A model generated the notes under the pieces. That model did no database searches. It was given only the letters and a program-made list of their open reading frames with translations, and was not told the origin of the DNA. Positions 8,004 to 17,673 of a stretch of 64,000 bases of DNA are shown one piece after another. Source of the stretch: Prostheceraeus crozeri (Eukaryota > Platyhelminthes > Polycladida > Euryleptidae). Numbering within the stretch: the stretch's first letter is position 1; each line of letters opens with the position of its first letter. Where the stretch lies: contig CAJQUW010005321.1 of assembly GCA_907163375.1 (NCBI GenBank), forward strand, positions 124,001-188,000. The letters run 5' to 3'. A program made the translations under genes and the position numbers.

Positions 8004-8343
8004 GATGAAGAAATGAGTAAATAGAGCGATGTATCTTCCTTTTATACTTTTCCCAACTGCCTTGATGAAATGTGAAGTAGGTAGAAAGTTGTGAATGATA
8101 GATTTGAATTCGCTGTTTGTTGAGTCGCAACCATATGCGATTTCCTATGCGTGAATGTTTTTTCATATAGAAGTATTTTAAGTCCTTCATAATATGATTT
8201 AGAGACTGAAAATGTCGATATGATAAAGCAAATACTCTTCTTACATTTCCAGTATAATCTTTGAAACATACGTTTCGTTCATGATCAATCTCAACATATT
8301 GTAGGAAATCCAATTTCCAAGTCTTCATGATGGAGTGTGACAT
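7675..8343 (-). CDS. PC4-like protein 1 with Ser/Thr-rich acidic tail
   Basis: A 222-residue frame. Residues 1-115 are clearly paralogous to the gene at 8365-8733 (shared MKTWxLDxLQY, YGN-type turn, LNxIMxDLxYF, IQIYHSxLSxYF, WEKYKRxxHRSIxSF). Each copy reads as two beta-rich segments, each followed by a helix, and the segment ending in an aliphatic-x-LNHIMKDL helix resembles the PC4/p15 coactivator fold. PC4 binds single-stranded DNA and the TBP-TFIIA complex. The tail (about 116-222) is Ser/Thr- and acid-rich and overlaps the TBP-like gene in another frame. A TACGCAAAT box lies 35 bases upstream of the start. The PC4 call is inference; the paralogy is direct. Confidence 0.45.
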   Translation of the reverse strand: MSHSIMKTWKLDFLQYVEIDHERNVCFKDYTGNVRRVFALSYRHFQSLNHIMKDLKYFYMKKHSRIGNRIWLRLNKQRIQIYHSQLSTYFTFHQGSWEKYKRKIHRSIYSFLHHETSSLHHRQHSPTHQTLHENRSRNITSTNSKQQVLSGSTANVSGEDEQFTESSTLPKWNCSDSRRPFSFISAVNALRAAETTTTDMEEGEVCDVESDCGQYGDLYSIE

Positions 8344-8364
8344 TGTGTTGAAGATGGTGTCTGA

Positions 8365-8733
8365 TTAAGATTTGCGTAGCAATGCGATGAACTCGCGTCG
8401 AATGAATGACATAATGGAGCGATGTACACATCTTTTATATTTTTCCCAATTACATTTGCGAAATGAGAAATAGATGGAGAGATGAGAATGATAGATTTGA
8501 ATTTCATTTCTGTGATGTTGAAGCCAAACTTGATTACCCAAGGAGATGAATTTCAACGTTTTGAAATATTCCAAATCCCTCATGATATCATTAAGATTGA
8601 AAAATTGTCGCCATGTTAATGTAATTCCTTTCGATGTATTTCCATAAGAATTCTTGAAATGAACGTTTCCATCGCGATCAACTTTAATATATTGTAGAGA
8701 GTCCAAAATCCAAGTCTTCATGATGTTATGCAA
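8365..8733 (-). CDS. PC4-like protein 2, tandem paralogue
   Basis: A 122-residue protein whose whole length matches the first half of the gene at 7675-8343. ITLTWRQFFNLNDIMRDL resembles the PC4 helix-preceding motif (Gly-Ile-Ser-Leu-x-x-x-x-Trp). A second similar unit follows (IYFSFRKCNWEKYKRCVHRS). It lacks the long tail of its paralogue. Start is the first Met of MHNIMKTW. The two genes lie head to tail 22 bases apart, so they arose by tandem duplication. Confidence 0.5.
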   Translation of the reverse strand: MHNIMKTWILDSLQYIKVDRDGNVHFKNSYGNTSKGITLTWRQFFNLNDIMRDLEYFKTLKFISLGNQVWLQHHRNEIQIYHSHLSIYFSFRKCNWEKYKRCVHRSIMSFIRREFIALLRKS

Positions 8734-8873
8734 ATTGGTAATGTATAGATTACCGAAATGAAAATGTCATTCTATCATGTTTTGCTTAGCAATGTGGCAA
8801 CAAATAGATTTGTTGGCAATCGAGCTGCTATCTTTTCTACTCCCATTGATAATACACAACAGCTGAATGGGAC
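8734..8873. promoter_or_regulatory. divergent promoter region between PC4-like gene and virion-type gene
   Basis: The spacer separates the minus-strand PC4-like/TBP-like group from the plus-strand structural genes. A TATGCAAAT box on the plus strand spans 8727-8735, upstream of the gene in 8.8-10.15 kb. A TAAGCAAAA variant lies on the minus strand at 8780-8788. Confidence 0.4.
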
Positions 8874-10154
8874 GTGGGCGTCACCCAAGTTGTTCACAGT
8901 AACTATGTCTATACTTTTGATCATGAAGTGATGACTATTAATATGAGACGTACAGATGCCTATCAGTGTGAAGAGGGATGTCGAGTTTACATTCCGAAAT
9001 GGCCGAAGAAAGATTTCTCAACATGTAAAAAATTCGTATTTGATTTCCTGAATAAAGCATGTAGACACATTGTCGAGTTTACTCCCCACAATGGTGAATA
9101 TGATCATATGTATCATGCAGTTGATAAAGATTGGATTGTTGCTTTGAGTCCGAGTTTAAGAAATGATTTAGGTTACTTTGCTAGCGCCTTGACAAGCTAT
9201 GATAATTATAAAGCTAATTACTATCCAAGAGGTTGCAAAAATTTAATTTATAAAGAGAAAGCCTATTATGTGGATCTTATTCCGAAAAATGAAAAGACGT
9301 TGGTGAAGAAGATTGTGATTAAGGCAAGAAAGACGAACATGACTCCTGAAGCATTATTGAAGAAATTTAATTATCTCCTTCGAGTAGATGGTGAACAAGT
9401 GGCAACATTAACTTACAACAAAGGGTCTAATAATATCGTAATCAATAAACTAAAGGATGATGATCTAGTATTGGTTTGTTCAGAAGATTTTCATCAGTTC
9501 TTGCGACATCGTTCTGCAGCTCTTCATGGAAAATTTAATATGCGCTATCTGGGACATAATAGTTCAAATCAATTTGATACAGAATGGTCCGTATCTTTAT
9601 ACAGAAAGTGTATAGATCCTTTAGGTGGTATCTTACATAAAACAAGAGTGTTGACACCTCGCATTATCACTTCAGTGAAATTGGCTATAAATTATTTGAA
9701 TGAAGTGATTAATGAACAGCATATTTCTTTTTCTGAAAAAGAAGGTGTTCTGTCTCTTAGTGTAAGTGGGAAAAATATTGAGCTGATTATGGACAATACC
9801 CTAATGGACATTTTGGGATTTGATCAAAATACTTTTAAAAGTGGTACTGTAACAAAAGCTAGCGCGAGCATATCGTTATCGCGTCGTATTAACTATTTTC
9901 AGATATATTCCAATATTGGTGAAGATGTACGTGTGGGAGATGTTGAAGCTCCACTTCTAGCAATGATACCCTACCAACCAAAAAGCAATAGTACTCTATC
10001 TGAGCATACTTTTCAGAAAGTGCATTATACAAACTTGAAATCAAACTATATACCACAAATTGATATTGCAATTTATGACGATGCTGGTGCGTTGATTCCT
10101 TTTCATAAAGATGCTGTGACAAGTATCACACTCCATTTTCGAATGAAGAATTAA
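8874..10154 (+). CDS. penton-like/minor virion protein 1
   Basis: A 426-residue open frame, rich in beta-type sequence. Its C-terminal part, with FQKVHYTNLKSNYIPQIDIAIYDDAG and TLHFRMKN, parallels the C-terminus of the next gene (MFKPIFYHPVIKQTIPSISLKIT ... TLVFRKTK), so both belong to one family. Such long proteins follow the capsid/protease block in many Polintons and probably form vertex or receptor-contact structures. The central LLMDILGFDQNTFKSG-like segment (residues about 305-325) matches LKKLFGFSLLQDKF in the next gene. Function is inferred from family position. Confidence 0.55.
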   Translation: MGVTQVVHSNYVYTFDHEVMTINMRRTDAYQCEEGCRVYIPKWPKKDFSTCKKFVFDFLNKACRHIVEFTPHNGEYDHMYHAVDKDWIVALSPSLRNDLGYFASALTSYDNYKANYYPRGCKNLIYKEKAYYVDLIPKNEKTLVKKIVIKARKTNMTPEALLKKFNYLLRVDGEQVATLTYNKGSNNIVINKLKDDDLVLVCSEDFHQFLRHRSAALHGKFNMRYLGHNSSNQFDTEWSVSLYRKCIDPLGGILHKTRVLTPRIITSVKLAINYLNEVINEQHISFSEKEGVLSLSVSGKNIELIMDNTLMDILGFDQNTFKSGTVTKASASISLSRRINYFQIYSNIGEDVRVGDVEAPLLAMIPYQPKSNSTLSEHTFQKVHYTNLKSNYIPQIDIAIYDDAGALIPFHKDAVTSITLHFRMKN

Positions 10155-10163
10155 TGCAAAAGT

Positions 10164-11714
10164 GTGGAAATATATGTTTCCAATGTGAATGATATGGAAA
10201 GTGAAAATAAGGATTCGTTTCTAATTTACTTACCCAGTAATGCTTCTATGAATAAATTTCCCAATAATAAACCATCAGACTATCGAGTAGAATTAAATCG
10301 TCCATTACTTCTAGAAGGTGAATGGGAAGTAGGTGTTTCCAGCATTTGTTATGATAGTAATATTCAGAATGTGAATGAATTGGAAGAAATGGTATTGACT
10401 CCTCGCACCCATGATGGAATAACGATGAATAATGCATTCAAGTTTCCATACAATTTAACATCAGATGGAAAGTGGAATTATGAATGGAATCAGTTAGAAT
10501 CAGATTATTATGGATCATCAGATGAAGATAAAATCATTAAGGCATTCAATAGTGGCAATGCTTCTATTATGAAAAATAAGGGTCAGAAAGTTTATGAGTT
10601 TACTATCTATGAATGGCACGGGAGACACTTCTATCGTTTTCACTCTTTTACTAAAGGTCTTACATTGAGGTTGGATAATGAATTCTATCCACATCTCGGT
10701 TTTGGACACAGTCTGCATCTGACATCAATGGCTATTGCAAATGTTACAAAAATCTATTCAAACCGAATAAACAAATTTCATTATAAATTTAAAATATTTG
10801 ATGAAGATGTTGTAGAATGTGAAGAACGCATCATTTTGAAAAAGCGTGGTGTCAAGCCTTTGACACTTATTGAGTTAGTAAAACGATGGAATGAGACTGT
10901 GGGTAAGAAGTATGGAGAGAAAGTCATGGCTCGGAAGGATAAGTTGGTTATTCAGAAATATAATGACAAACTTACAGTTTATTTCTCTCCAACCTTGCGT
11001 CATTTTGTAAGACATGTATCGCCTATTATTGGAAGCGGTTTGGTTTATGCTTCTCATGAATATCACACTAAAGCTGATTCAGTTAATGATGAATGGTGGG
11101 TGGACATCTATGGTGATCGCATCAAGAAAATTTACCAATCTTATCAAGAAACTAAAGTTAGTATCAATACAATGCCGCGTCTATACAATACAGTTGAAAA
11201 CTTTATTCGTGTCATAAATCCATATATACAACATAAGTTGAAGCAAGTGTTGAAAAGTAGATATGATGCAAAGGCACATCACATTTCGTTTTCAATTAAA
11301 AATCAAAGTGCTGTTCTGAAGCTGGGTGATCACATTCAATGTCAATTGAGTAACAATTTGAAAAAACTCTTTGGCTTTTCATTGCTACAAGATAAGTTTG
11401 CTACTTCATACACGATTGGTGTAGGAATACCAATGACACTTGATAAACATGAACAACATCTCTACATTCAAAGTGATCTGATTTCACCTATTTCTGTTGG
11501 TGAGAAAAAAGAATACATTTTACGTAATTTCATTCATGATAAAGACGCTTCCTATGGAATCGTTGAAAAGATGTTTAAACCTATTTTCTACCATCCTGTT
11601 ATCAAACAAACTATCCCGTCTATTTCTCTCAAAATTACAAATGGTTTACATGAGTGCATCCATGTGAAAGATACTAAATCCCTCATAACTTTAGTGTTTC
11701 GGAAAACAAAGTAA
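10164..11714 (+). CDS. penton-like/minor virion protein 2 (WEVG-type)
   Basis: The likely start is the ATG at 10194, about 40 bases after an AATGCAAAA box. The N-terminus has the recognisable opening FLIYLPSNASMNKFPNNKPS, then LLLEGEWEVGVSSICY, a signature I associate with virion-exposed proteins of Polintons. The middle repeats a beta-rich module with KLFGFSLL, and the C-terminus has PSISLKITNGLHECIHVKD. Length is about 506 residues from the ATG. It ends the right-hand structural block and is followed by AATAAA at 11737. A vertex (penton) or fibre-like role is likely, not shown. Confidence 0.6.
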   Translation: MEIYVSNVNDMESENKDSFLIYLPSNASMNKFPNNKPSDYRVELNRPLLLEGEWEVGVSSICYDSNIQNVNELEEMVLTPRTHDGITMNNAFKFPYNLTSDGKWNYEWNQLESDYYGSSDEDKIIKAFNSGNASIMKNKGQKVYEFTIYEWHGRHFYRFHSFTKGLTLRLDNEFYPHLGFGHSLHLTSMAIANVTKIYSNRINKFHYKFKIFDEDVVECEERIILKKRGVKPLTLIELVKRWNETVGKKYGEKVMARKDKLVIQKYNDKLTVYFSPTLRHFVRHVSPIIGSGLVYASHEYHTKADSVNDEWWVDIYGDRIKKIYQSYQETKVSINTMPRLYNTVENFIRVINPYIQHKLKQVLKSRYDAKAHHISFSIKNQSAVLKLGDHIQCQLSNNLKKLFGFSLLQDKFATSYTIGVGIPMTLDKHEQHLYIQSDLISPISVGEKKEYILRNFIHDKDASYGIVEKMFKPIFYHPVIKQTIPSISLKITNGLHECIHVKDTKSLITLVFRKTK

Positions 11715-11726
11715 AGTCATTGTAAA

Positions 11727-11742
11727 ATTTTATTGAAATAAA
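11727..11742. terminator. poly(A) signals after the virion-type gene
   Basis: AATAAA at 11737-11742 follows the plus-strand stop by about 20 bases. TTTATT at 11729-11734 offers a minus-strand signal for the converging polymerase gene, about 195 bases past its stop. Confidence 0.45.
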
Positions 11743-11929
11743 AAGATATGTATGAAAAAGTGTTTTGAAGAAGTGTTGACAAAGTGGGAAAGTCTTTTCA
11801 CAGATATAGTGGGAATGAACTGACTGTAGGCATATATTCACAAGAAAGTGCAATCTAAAGCGATACATAAAGCAACAATGAATATCAACAAAAAACATCA
11901 TCAAAATACTGATTTAAGAATGAATCTAT

Positions 11930-14900
11930 TTACACATCTCCTGAATGTGGTAGTGTGAGTTTAATTCTTTTGGGTGGTGATATGTTTGTGCCAGGATGTC
12001 CATGTGGAAGAGATATGTTATGTCCTATCCAACACCTCTTATCCTCCCACGCTGAAAGTGCTCGCTTCCTAAATGTATGAGTTTTTACCTCATGTGTCTT
12101 TGATTTTAAGATGGTCATGTTGACAAACGTTATGTTCTTATTTATGTAGGCCATCTTATAGGCCCTATGTTTCATATTTACAACAATCGATTTAGATATG
12201 CCTTTTGCGCGCTTAATACTGTCACTGGAGTCTTTTGGTTTCATAGAATACATTTTAGGACGAAGAAGAATCATTTCCTTAATTTCCTTTCCTGCCATTT
12301 CATCTTTAAAGCATCCTAATTTTGCTTTATTTTTAGTAGAGTATAGTGGGTGATCTGTAGGATAATTTGATGTATCAAAATATTTTTCTAAAGATTTTCC
12401 TACTTCATTGAAATTTAACTCTTTCTGAGCAGCGATACTTAAAAAGAAACTGTCGGTATCACCGCCCAGCAAACGCACGTCTTTAATTAGAGGGCATGGT
12501 TTTAATATTCTGTAGAAGAGTTGATACATTTCAAGCTTGGAATAATCTAACACAGCTTGTCCAATGTAGATGGGCTTGCACAACTCTACTTCTGATTTTA
12601 TCATTTTAACACCAACCAACTCATCATCTATAATATCTCTATCAATAAAGAGAGGTGATGTCGCTAACTTTTGAAATTTATCATTATGATTCACAAGTTT
12701 ATAGTTAATACGCTTTCTAACGTCCTCCATCGTCTTACCAAAAAGACTATTATTCTTATATTTATAGAAATCCTTTTCAAAATTATTTTGGGCTAGTGCA
12801 CGTTTCTGGCTGTTACTATCAATATAAGGTTTCAGAAAGGCTTTCTGTCTAAATTTGATAATGCGGTGAACTGTTTTTAAAATCATCCCCATTTCTAAAT
12901 AAAATTTTAAGATAGAGAAGTGGACTAAATAATTTTCTTTATCAAATTGAGTAAGCAAAAGTTTACGGCAAGGCTTATACTTGGGCTGTCCGCTCCCTTC
13001 TAAATCTTTATGAAATTGTTTCATAAAGTCCGAAAACATATCTTCAGTCACTTCGCCTGATTCGGGTGCAAGTGGAAAATCCACAGTTTTATTTTTAATA
13101 CTATTTGGATAGATAAGATCTATCTCAAAATAATATCCCCAATCACCATCATCTGGAATAGCTAGTATGTTTGAAGGGTTGGAGAAATGCTGAATTTCAT
13201 TATCACCCAACCAGCTAAACTCAGAGTGAGGTAGAGGTTTGGACAGTGAACTACCATATAAATTATTCTGGTCATAGTACTTAAGATGAATCTGATCATC
13301 ATCTACTATTTTTGATTTTATTTGATGCCTATTTACAAATGTGAGACCACCGCGAATTCCTCGTTCAAATAAATTATACATCTCTGGATCTTGCAAAAGA
13401 TGGATGGTCTCTCCAGTCATTTTAAAAGCAGACTGGAATGACATGGCTGGAAGACTGACAAAGTGAACAGGATCTAATTTATCTTCTTCTAATGCCACTC
13501 GTCGAAACTCCTGAAATACATCAGCCAGCAAAAATACATCTAATTTTAGATAGGCGATCATATAATCGCTAAACGTTTGACAGTCAAATTTTGTCCATGC
13601 AACTTGAGCATGATTGTAATCTTCTACCTTGCATTCTACACCAGTCAAATCATTTTTAAATTTGTCTATTGATGGAAGAGAAGTCTCACTAAGTTTAGAA
13701 ATGTTATCAAAGTATGCATATGGAAACACTCCTTTGCGTGTGATGACTTCATCCGTCAAGTTAGGATATTGTTTCTTCAAATTTTGAGTTAGTGGAAGAG
13801 ACTTAAGATTTTGAACGAGAGATGCTAGTGATGAAGCCATGAATTGATAGGAATCTAAAAATTTTATATCAAAATAGACTGTCTTATTTTCTTTAGTTTT
13901 GTCAACTGCTACTTTTGCTGTCATGGCCATGAACTTTTCTCTCGTTTGAGCTATTACACTTAACTTCCACTCTTTCATTTTTCCTAACCCCCTTTTATTA
14001 TCATATGACTGTCATAACCTTTGAAGTTATGAAAAATAACGGGTAGAGTACGCCGTTTCAGTCTCAGTGAAAAATTACATCTTGTACATAGCGCGTTTCT
14101 AAATTTACCAGTGATGTGATCATGGTCGCGCACTTTCTTGATTTTATCTTCATCAAACGTTTTATTACATTTTGGGCAGACTTTACAACTTTCAAATTTT
14201 ACTTGATCATCTGCTGACATATTCAATGATCTGCGTTGGAGTTCACTATCATATTTTTGCTGAAATTTGACAGCGCTTTCGAGGAATTGTAAGAATTTAT
14301 GTATACAATCCTCACCTTGCCAGACGTGCATTTTATTATTTTTATTTTTGAAGTAATCATGCCATACCTCATAACATGATATGGCTGCCGCTTTATGGGT
14401 GTTATCATCAATATAGCATTCGATGTCAGCATAGATGACACGAAGAGGACTTAATTCATCACCTTTCTCTCTATATGAAAACTCTTTATCTTTGGGCATG
14501 CATTCTATTTGCAGTTTACCTCGCTTACACCATTCATAATGTGTTTCAAATTTATCTTTTGACCAGAAGGGGCGCATACAACGGTCACATATGAAATACT
14601 CTCCTCTTCTAGATGTTAAGTGGGAATATAGTCGAGTCATTTTAGGAATACCACAGTAATGCCAATTTTCACTATCATTTTGATATACTAGCAGGAGATT
14701 GACTACCCGATCATAAGTTGATGAACGGTTGTTGTAGCGCACACCCTTAAGCCCCTCTTGCCAGATGTGAACAACTATTTTAATTTCATTTAATTTTTCA
14801 AATTTCTCTATATCTTTAAACTTCATGTCTTCGCTATTGCAGTCATCAAACTTCAATTCATTCTCCCATTCATGATATTTGCTTCTACGGAAACGGTTGT

Positions 14901-15897
14901 TCTGTACATCATGATAGTGGAGAATAGACAATACCGCATACTTAAAACACTGTGATTCACAATCAACAGAAATGACTGCATTCTTAGCTCTTAACGTTTT
15001 TGGAAGATTGAAGGAGCCTCGACCACGGTAATTTTCTAATAGAGTAATTTTAAACTTGGCAGATTCTATGCCATCAAAAATTAGACCACTATCGCGCTCG
15101 TTAAATTTATCAATATTTGATTTTAGTCCTTGGATGTGAAAATTTAACCAAGCTTCTTTATCGACTACCTCTGTAGCAGGAGAGGAGGGTATGTAAAACA
15201 CCAACCTCTGTACTATTTCACCAGTATGATAATCAACTTTAACATATTTTATTTTAAGGTAGATGAGCGCTTTTATTCTAAACTGCTCTAAATTATGAAA
15301 GAGCGCATCTATCAATGTTGAATTTTGATGGAACCACTCCGGAAAATCAGCAATAGTTTCTGAGGATTCCATATGGTAATTTCTCACTACATTATTGAGC
15401 GATACTTCAGTTAGTCGAATAGAGGAGGTGCTGTTGCTATAACTATCATTTGTGTGTGTGTGGTGAAGTCTATGTGAAGATAATTCAAAACCTGTTTCAA
15501 AAGATTGGAAACAAAAGTCACAAGTAAAGGAGACATGTTGAATAGAATCATCCTCACCTCGGGAGATTGATGATGGTTTGGGTTGACACACACGTTGTCT
15601 GATGTGTCGGGTGAGATCACGCTTCCTCGTAAAGATATGCCCACAATCAGCACATTCCCGCTCATTAGATTGCCGCGACTGGCCGCTTGAGCTGGAACTA
15701 GCATCACCTGAAAGAGAAATCATTCTATCATCTCTATTAAAGTTATAGTTTATTGTTACAACTTACCTTCACTTATTAGGTCTAAAGTTTCCTCGAGAAG
15801 GGAGCGTTTTGGTGATGAAGTAGATGCCTGTAATTGAGAAAGATGCTATTAGCCAAACGTTTGAGGGAGATAAGTGAGGAAATCTTCAACTTACCAT
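11930..15897 (-). CDS. POLB: protein-primed family B DNA polymerase (fossil copy)
   Basis: The N-terminal part has C2H2-type zinc fingers (CADCGHIFTRKRDLTRHIRQ near 15.65 kb, CDFCFQSFETGFELSSHRLHH near 15.5 kb). Next come a Cys-rich segment, the exonuclease motif YADIECY near 14.43 kb, and FHNFKGYDSH near 14.0 kb. The C-terminal part has the polymerase signatures YYDQNNLYGSSL (about 13.27 kb), NNSLFGKTMED (about 12.74 kb), GGDTDSFF (about 12.45 kb) and RPKMYSM (about 12.25 kb). This replicates the element from a protein primer. Canonical splice sites place small 5' exons at 15767-15827 and ending at 15895, with the first ATG at 15897-15895. The copy is broken, though most of its length is readable. 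Confidence 0.9.
15708..15766 (-). other. short intron in the 5' part of the polymerase gene
   Basis: On the minus strand the stretch starts GTAAGTTG and ends TTTCTCTTTCAG, giving a 59-base intron. Splicing to the downstream exon keeps the frame into GDASSSS of the polymerase. Short upstream exons are used by the related adenovirus polymerase. Confidence 0.65.
15828..15894 (-). other. first intron of the polymerase gene, directly after the ATG
   Basis: On the minus strand the ATG at 15897-15895 is followed at once by GTAAGTTG and, 67 bases later, by TCTCAATTACAG. The next exon (15767-15827) continues MASTSSPKRSLL. Both introns share the same GTAAGTTG donor. Confidence 0.65.
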
Positions 15898-15948
15898 TTC
15901 AACGAAATCAAGTTTAAGTATGATACTTCAATGTCAGAAAATGGTATA

Positions 15949-15959
15949 GTTTATATAAA
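15949..15959 (-). promoter_or_regulatory. TATA box of the polymerase gene
   Basis: On the minus strand this reads TTTATATAAAC, a strong TATA box about 52 bases before the first ATG, leaving room for a start site and a short leader. Two ATTGG (CCAAT-type) motifs lie further upstream near 16.05-16.07 kb, in the region shared with the divergent gene at 16129. Confidence 0.65.
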
Positions 15960-16128
15960 GATAGAGACTTCAAATATTCTCAACACGTCTCAAATATAGA
16001 ATGAAAATAAGTCTGTTTCCTCCCCCTTTATACTCTCATACTCATCATTCATTGGCTGTTCATTTGATTGGCTGCTTACTTGTACTTAAGCACTAAGAAA
16101 TCAAGTTTATGGCATACAATTTGAAGTC

Positions 16129-16500
16129 ATGAATTCACCATCAACTCAATCACCAGTGTCTGCATCAAGCATGCCAACTTTCCCTCCCGCTCCGAAAAAG
16201 GTAAAGGTGGAGAAGCAGAGAAATGTAGATGACATTCCAAAGTTGGAATTACCATCTCTCACAGAACAAGAAGAACTGGAGATGATCTATGTGCGGTGGA
16301 AATACCTAGTGTATAATAAGGAGGATGACATCAGCCTTCTCCATGATATACGGAGATGGTACAGCCCATCGTCCCAACCCGGAAACGAAGTGGAATGGAA
16401 GTACGTCTTTAGTGTGCTGGCTGCAGCAAAGGAAAGACTGCGACAGCTGAAATGTGACTGTAGTAACTGTGAATCGCTGTGGCATAATATCAGTAGTTGA
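16129..16500 (+). CDS. Polinton hypothetical protein with Cys-rich C-terminus
   Basis: A 123-residue protein divergent from the polymerase. The first 45 residues are Ser/Pro-rich with a basic patch (KKVKVEKQR). The rest looks helical, with WKYLVYNKEDD and a second Trp pair, and it ends with CDCSNCESLWH, a possible metal site. I do not recognise the family. AATAAA at 16528-16533 follows the stop, so it is probably a complete transcription unit. Position beside the polymerase suggests an early, host-interaction role, which is inference. Confidence 0.55.
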   Translation: MNSPSTQSPVSASSMPTFPPAPKKVKVEKQRNVDDIPKLELPSLTEQEELEMIYVRWKYLVYNKEDDISLLHDIRRWYSPSSQPGNEVEWKYVFSVLAAAKERLRQLKCDCSNCESLWHNISS

Positions 16501-16527
16501 AGAACTTTTAAACTACTTGTAATTTCC

Positions 16528-16533
16528 AATAAA
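16528..16533 (+). terminator. poly(A) signal of the gene at 16129
   Basis: AATAAA, 28 bases after the stop codon, followed by T-rich sequence. Confidence 0.5.
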
Positions 16534-16804
16534 TGTTTTATTTGCTATATCTGTCTGTTTTCACTTATTTCTGGATAATGTAGTCATCAACATCATAGTG
16601 AAAATCTAATCATTTGACAGCTCAGTATAAATCATAGCAGCTAATGCTACACTATCATTTTTCCTAAATACTACCTCTATCACTGAGGATAAATGATAAA
16701 GGGATTGAATATCAAAAACAGAGACACGTAGTTCTTTAGATTTATTTACAAATGAAGCACATTTACTTTATAGCGAGGAAAAGTCAGGCGGAAGAACCTT
16801 TAAG

Positions 16805-16996
16805 TCATGGTAGACTTTGTAGCACCTTGGACGTTTTGGGGTATTGAGCGCTCTTCTCACGCGGTGTCCACTCTTCATCTATCCAGACAATTCTTGCAGT
16901 CTTGCCTTTTTCGCAGGTCTTCTTCTGATCACACTTGTCCTCATCACACCACTCATTGACGATCATAGAATTACATGGTGTTTCTGAGTTAGTCAT
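16805..16996 (-). CDS. small acidic/Cys protein, left member of an inverted pair
   Basis: A 63-residue open frame. Its middle (NEWCDEDKCDQKKTCEKGK, then VWIDEEWTP) matches the gene at 17160 (DEWDEECDQKETCDKGK, then VVWSNGDFTP). I do not recognise the family. CDQK..C.KGK with flanking acidic residues might form a small metal or partner-binding motif. It diverges from its partner gene across a shared promoter. Confidence 0.45.
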   Translation of the reverse strand: MTNSETPCNSMIVNEWCDEDKCDQKKTCEKGKTARIVWIDEEWTPREKSAQYPKTSKVLQSLP

Positions 16997-17112
16997 CTTG
17001 GCGTGCTAGTTCGTATAATGTGAATAAGAATGCTACAATCTTCCGACTTATGTAGTCTTCATCTAAATTAGAATCATTCCGATTGGTTGTTGAGGAATTC
17101 ATTGTTGAAAAA

Positions 17113-17122
17113 CATATAAAAG
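17113..17122 (+). promoter_or_regulatory. TATA box for the gene at 17160
   Basis: CATATAAAAG, about 45 bases before the start codon, in the spacer between the two divergent members of the inverted pair. Confidence 0.6.
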
Positions 17123-17159
17123 TCAGAAAATTGAAACACTTCTCATTCTCATCTATCTC

Positions 17160-17411
17160 ATGATGGAAGGTACATCTCCCGCCTTAGAGATCTTCAACAA
17201 AATCTTTGAAGTGGTCGACGAGTGGGATGAAGAGTGCGATCAGAAGGAGACTTGTGATAAAGGCAAGATTGTGCAAGTTGTGTGGAGTAATGGGGACTTT
17301 ACACCGAAAACAACGCGCGTGAGAAGAGCGCCCGATGCCCCTAAACGTCCAAGGTGCTACAAAGTCTACAATGACTTAAAAGTTCTTCCGCTTGACTTTT
17401 CCTCGCTATAA
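17160..17411 (+). CDS. small acidic/Cys protein, right member of an inverted pair
   Basis: An 83-residue protein: a short helical start (ALEIFNKIFEVVDEW), the shared acidic/Cys segment (EECDQKETCDKGK), the VVWSNGDFTPKTTRVRR strand-and-basic segment, and a C-terminal RCYKVYNDLKVLPLDF. The family is unrecognised. It has its own TATA box upstream and an AATAAA after the stop (about 17.44 kb). Small size and paralogous pairing suggest a host-interaction gene of the element, which is inference. Confidence 0.5.
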   Translation: MMEGTSPALEIFNKIFEVVDEWDEECDQKETCDKGKIVQVVWSNGDFTPKTTRVRRAPDAPKRPRCYKVYNDLKVLPLDFSSL

Positions 17412-17673
17412 AGTATATGTGCCTCAATTGTAAATAAACCTACATACTACATGTCCTTGTTTTGCAATGCTCTTATCTAGAAATGGAAATAAATGGAGGA
17501 ATTTAGATATGGGGTTAGTTGACACATTTATTATCGGTCTACTTTTCTATCAAAAGAGATCGCACCATTAGAGAAGATAGAAAGTGATTTTGTATACGTG
17601 TGGCGCAAGAGTGGCCTCCCACTTCATCCCTTCATCATATAACCTCCATGATAGAGGCAGTTCTTTAAAGAAC

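Larger units (their letters stand above)
16731..17452. repeat. inverted duplication holding two related small genes
   Basis: The left arm (about 16731-16950) and right arm (about 17225-17452) are inverted, highly similar copies. Shared blocks include CGTCCAAGGTGCTACAAAG, TTCTTCCG and TGACTTTTCCTCGCTATAAA, plus the AATAAA poly(A) signal after each gene. The two genes point away from each other and share a central promoter region of about 160 bases. Confidence 0.75.
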
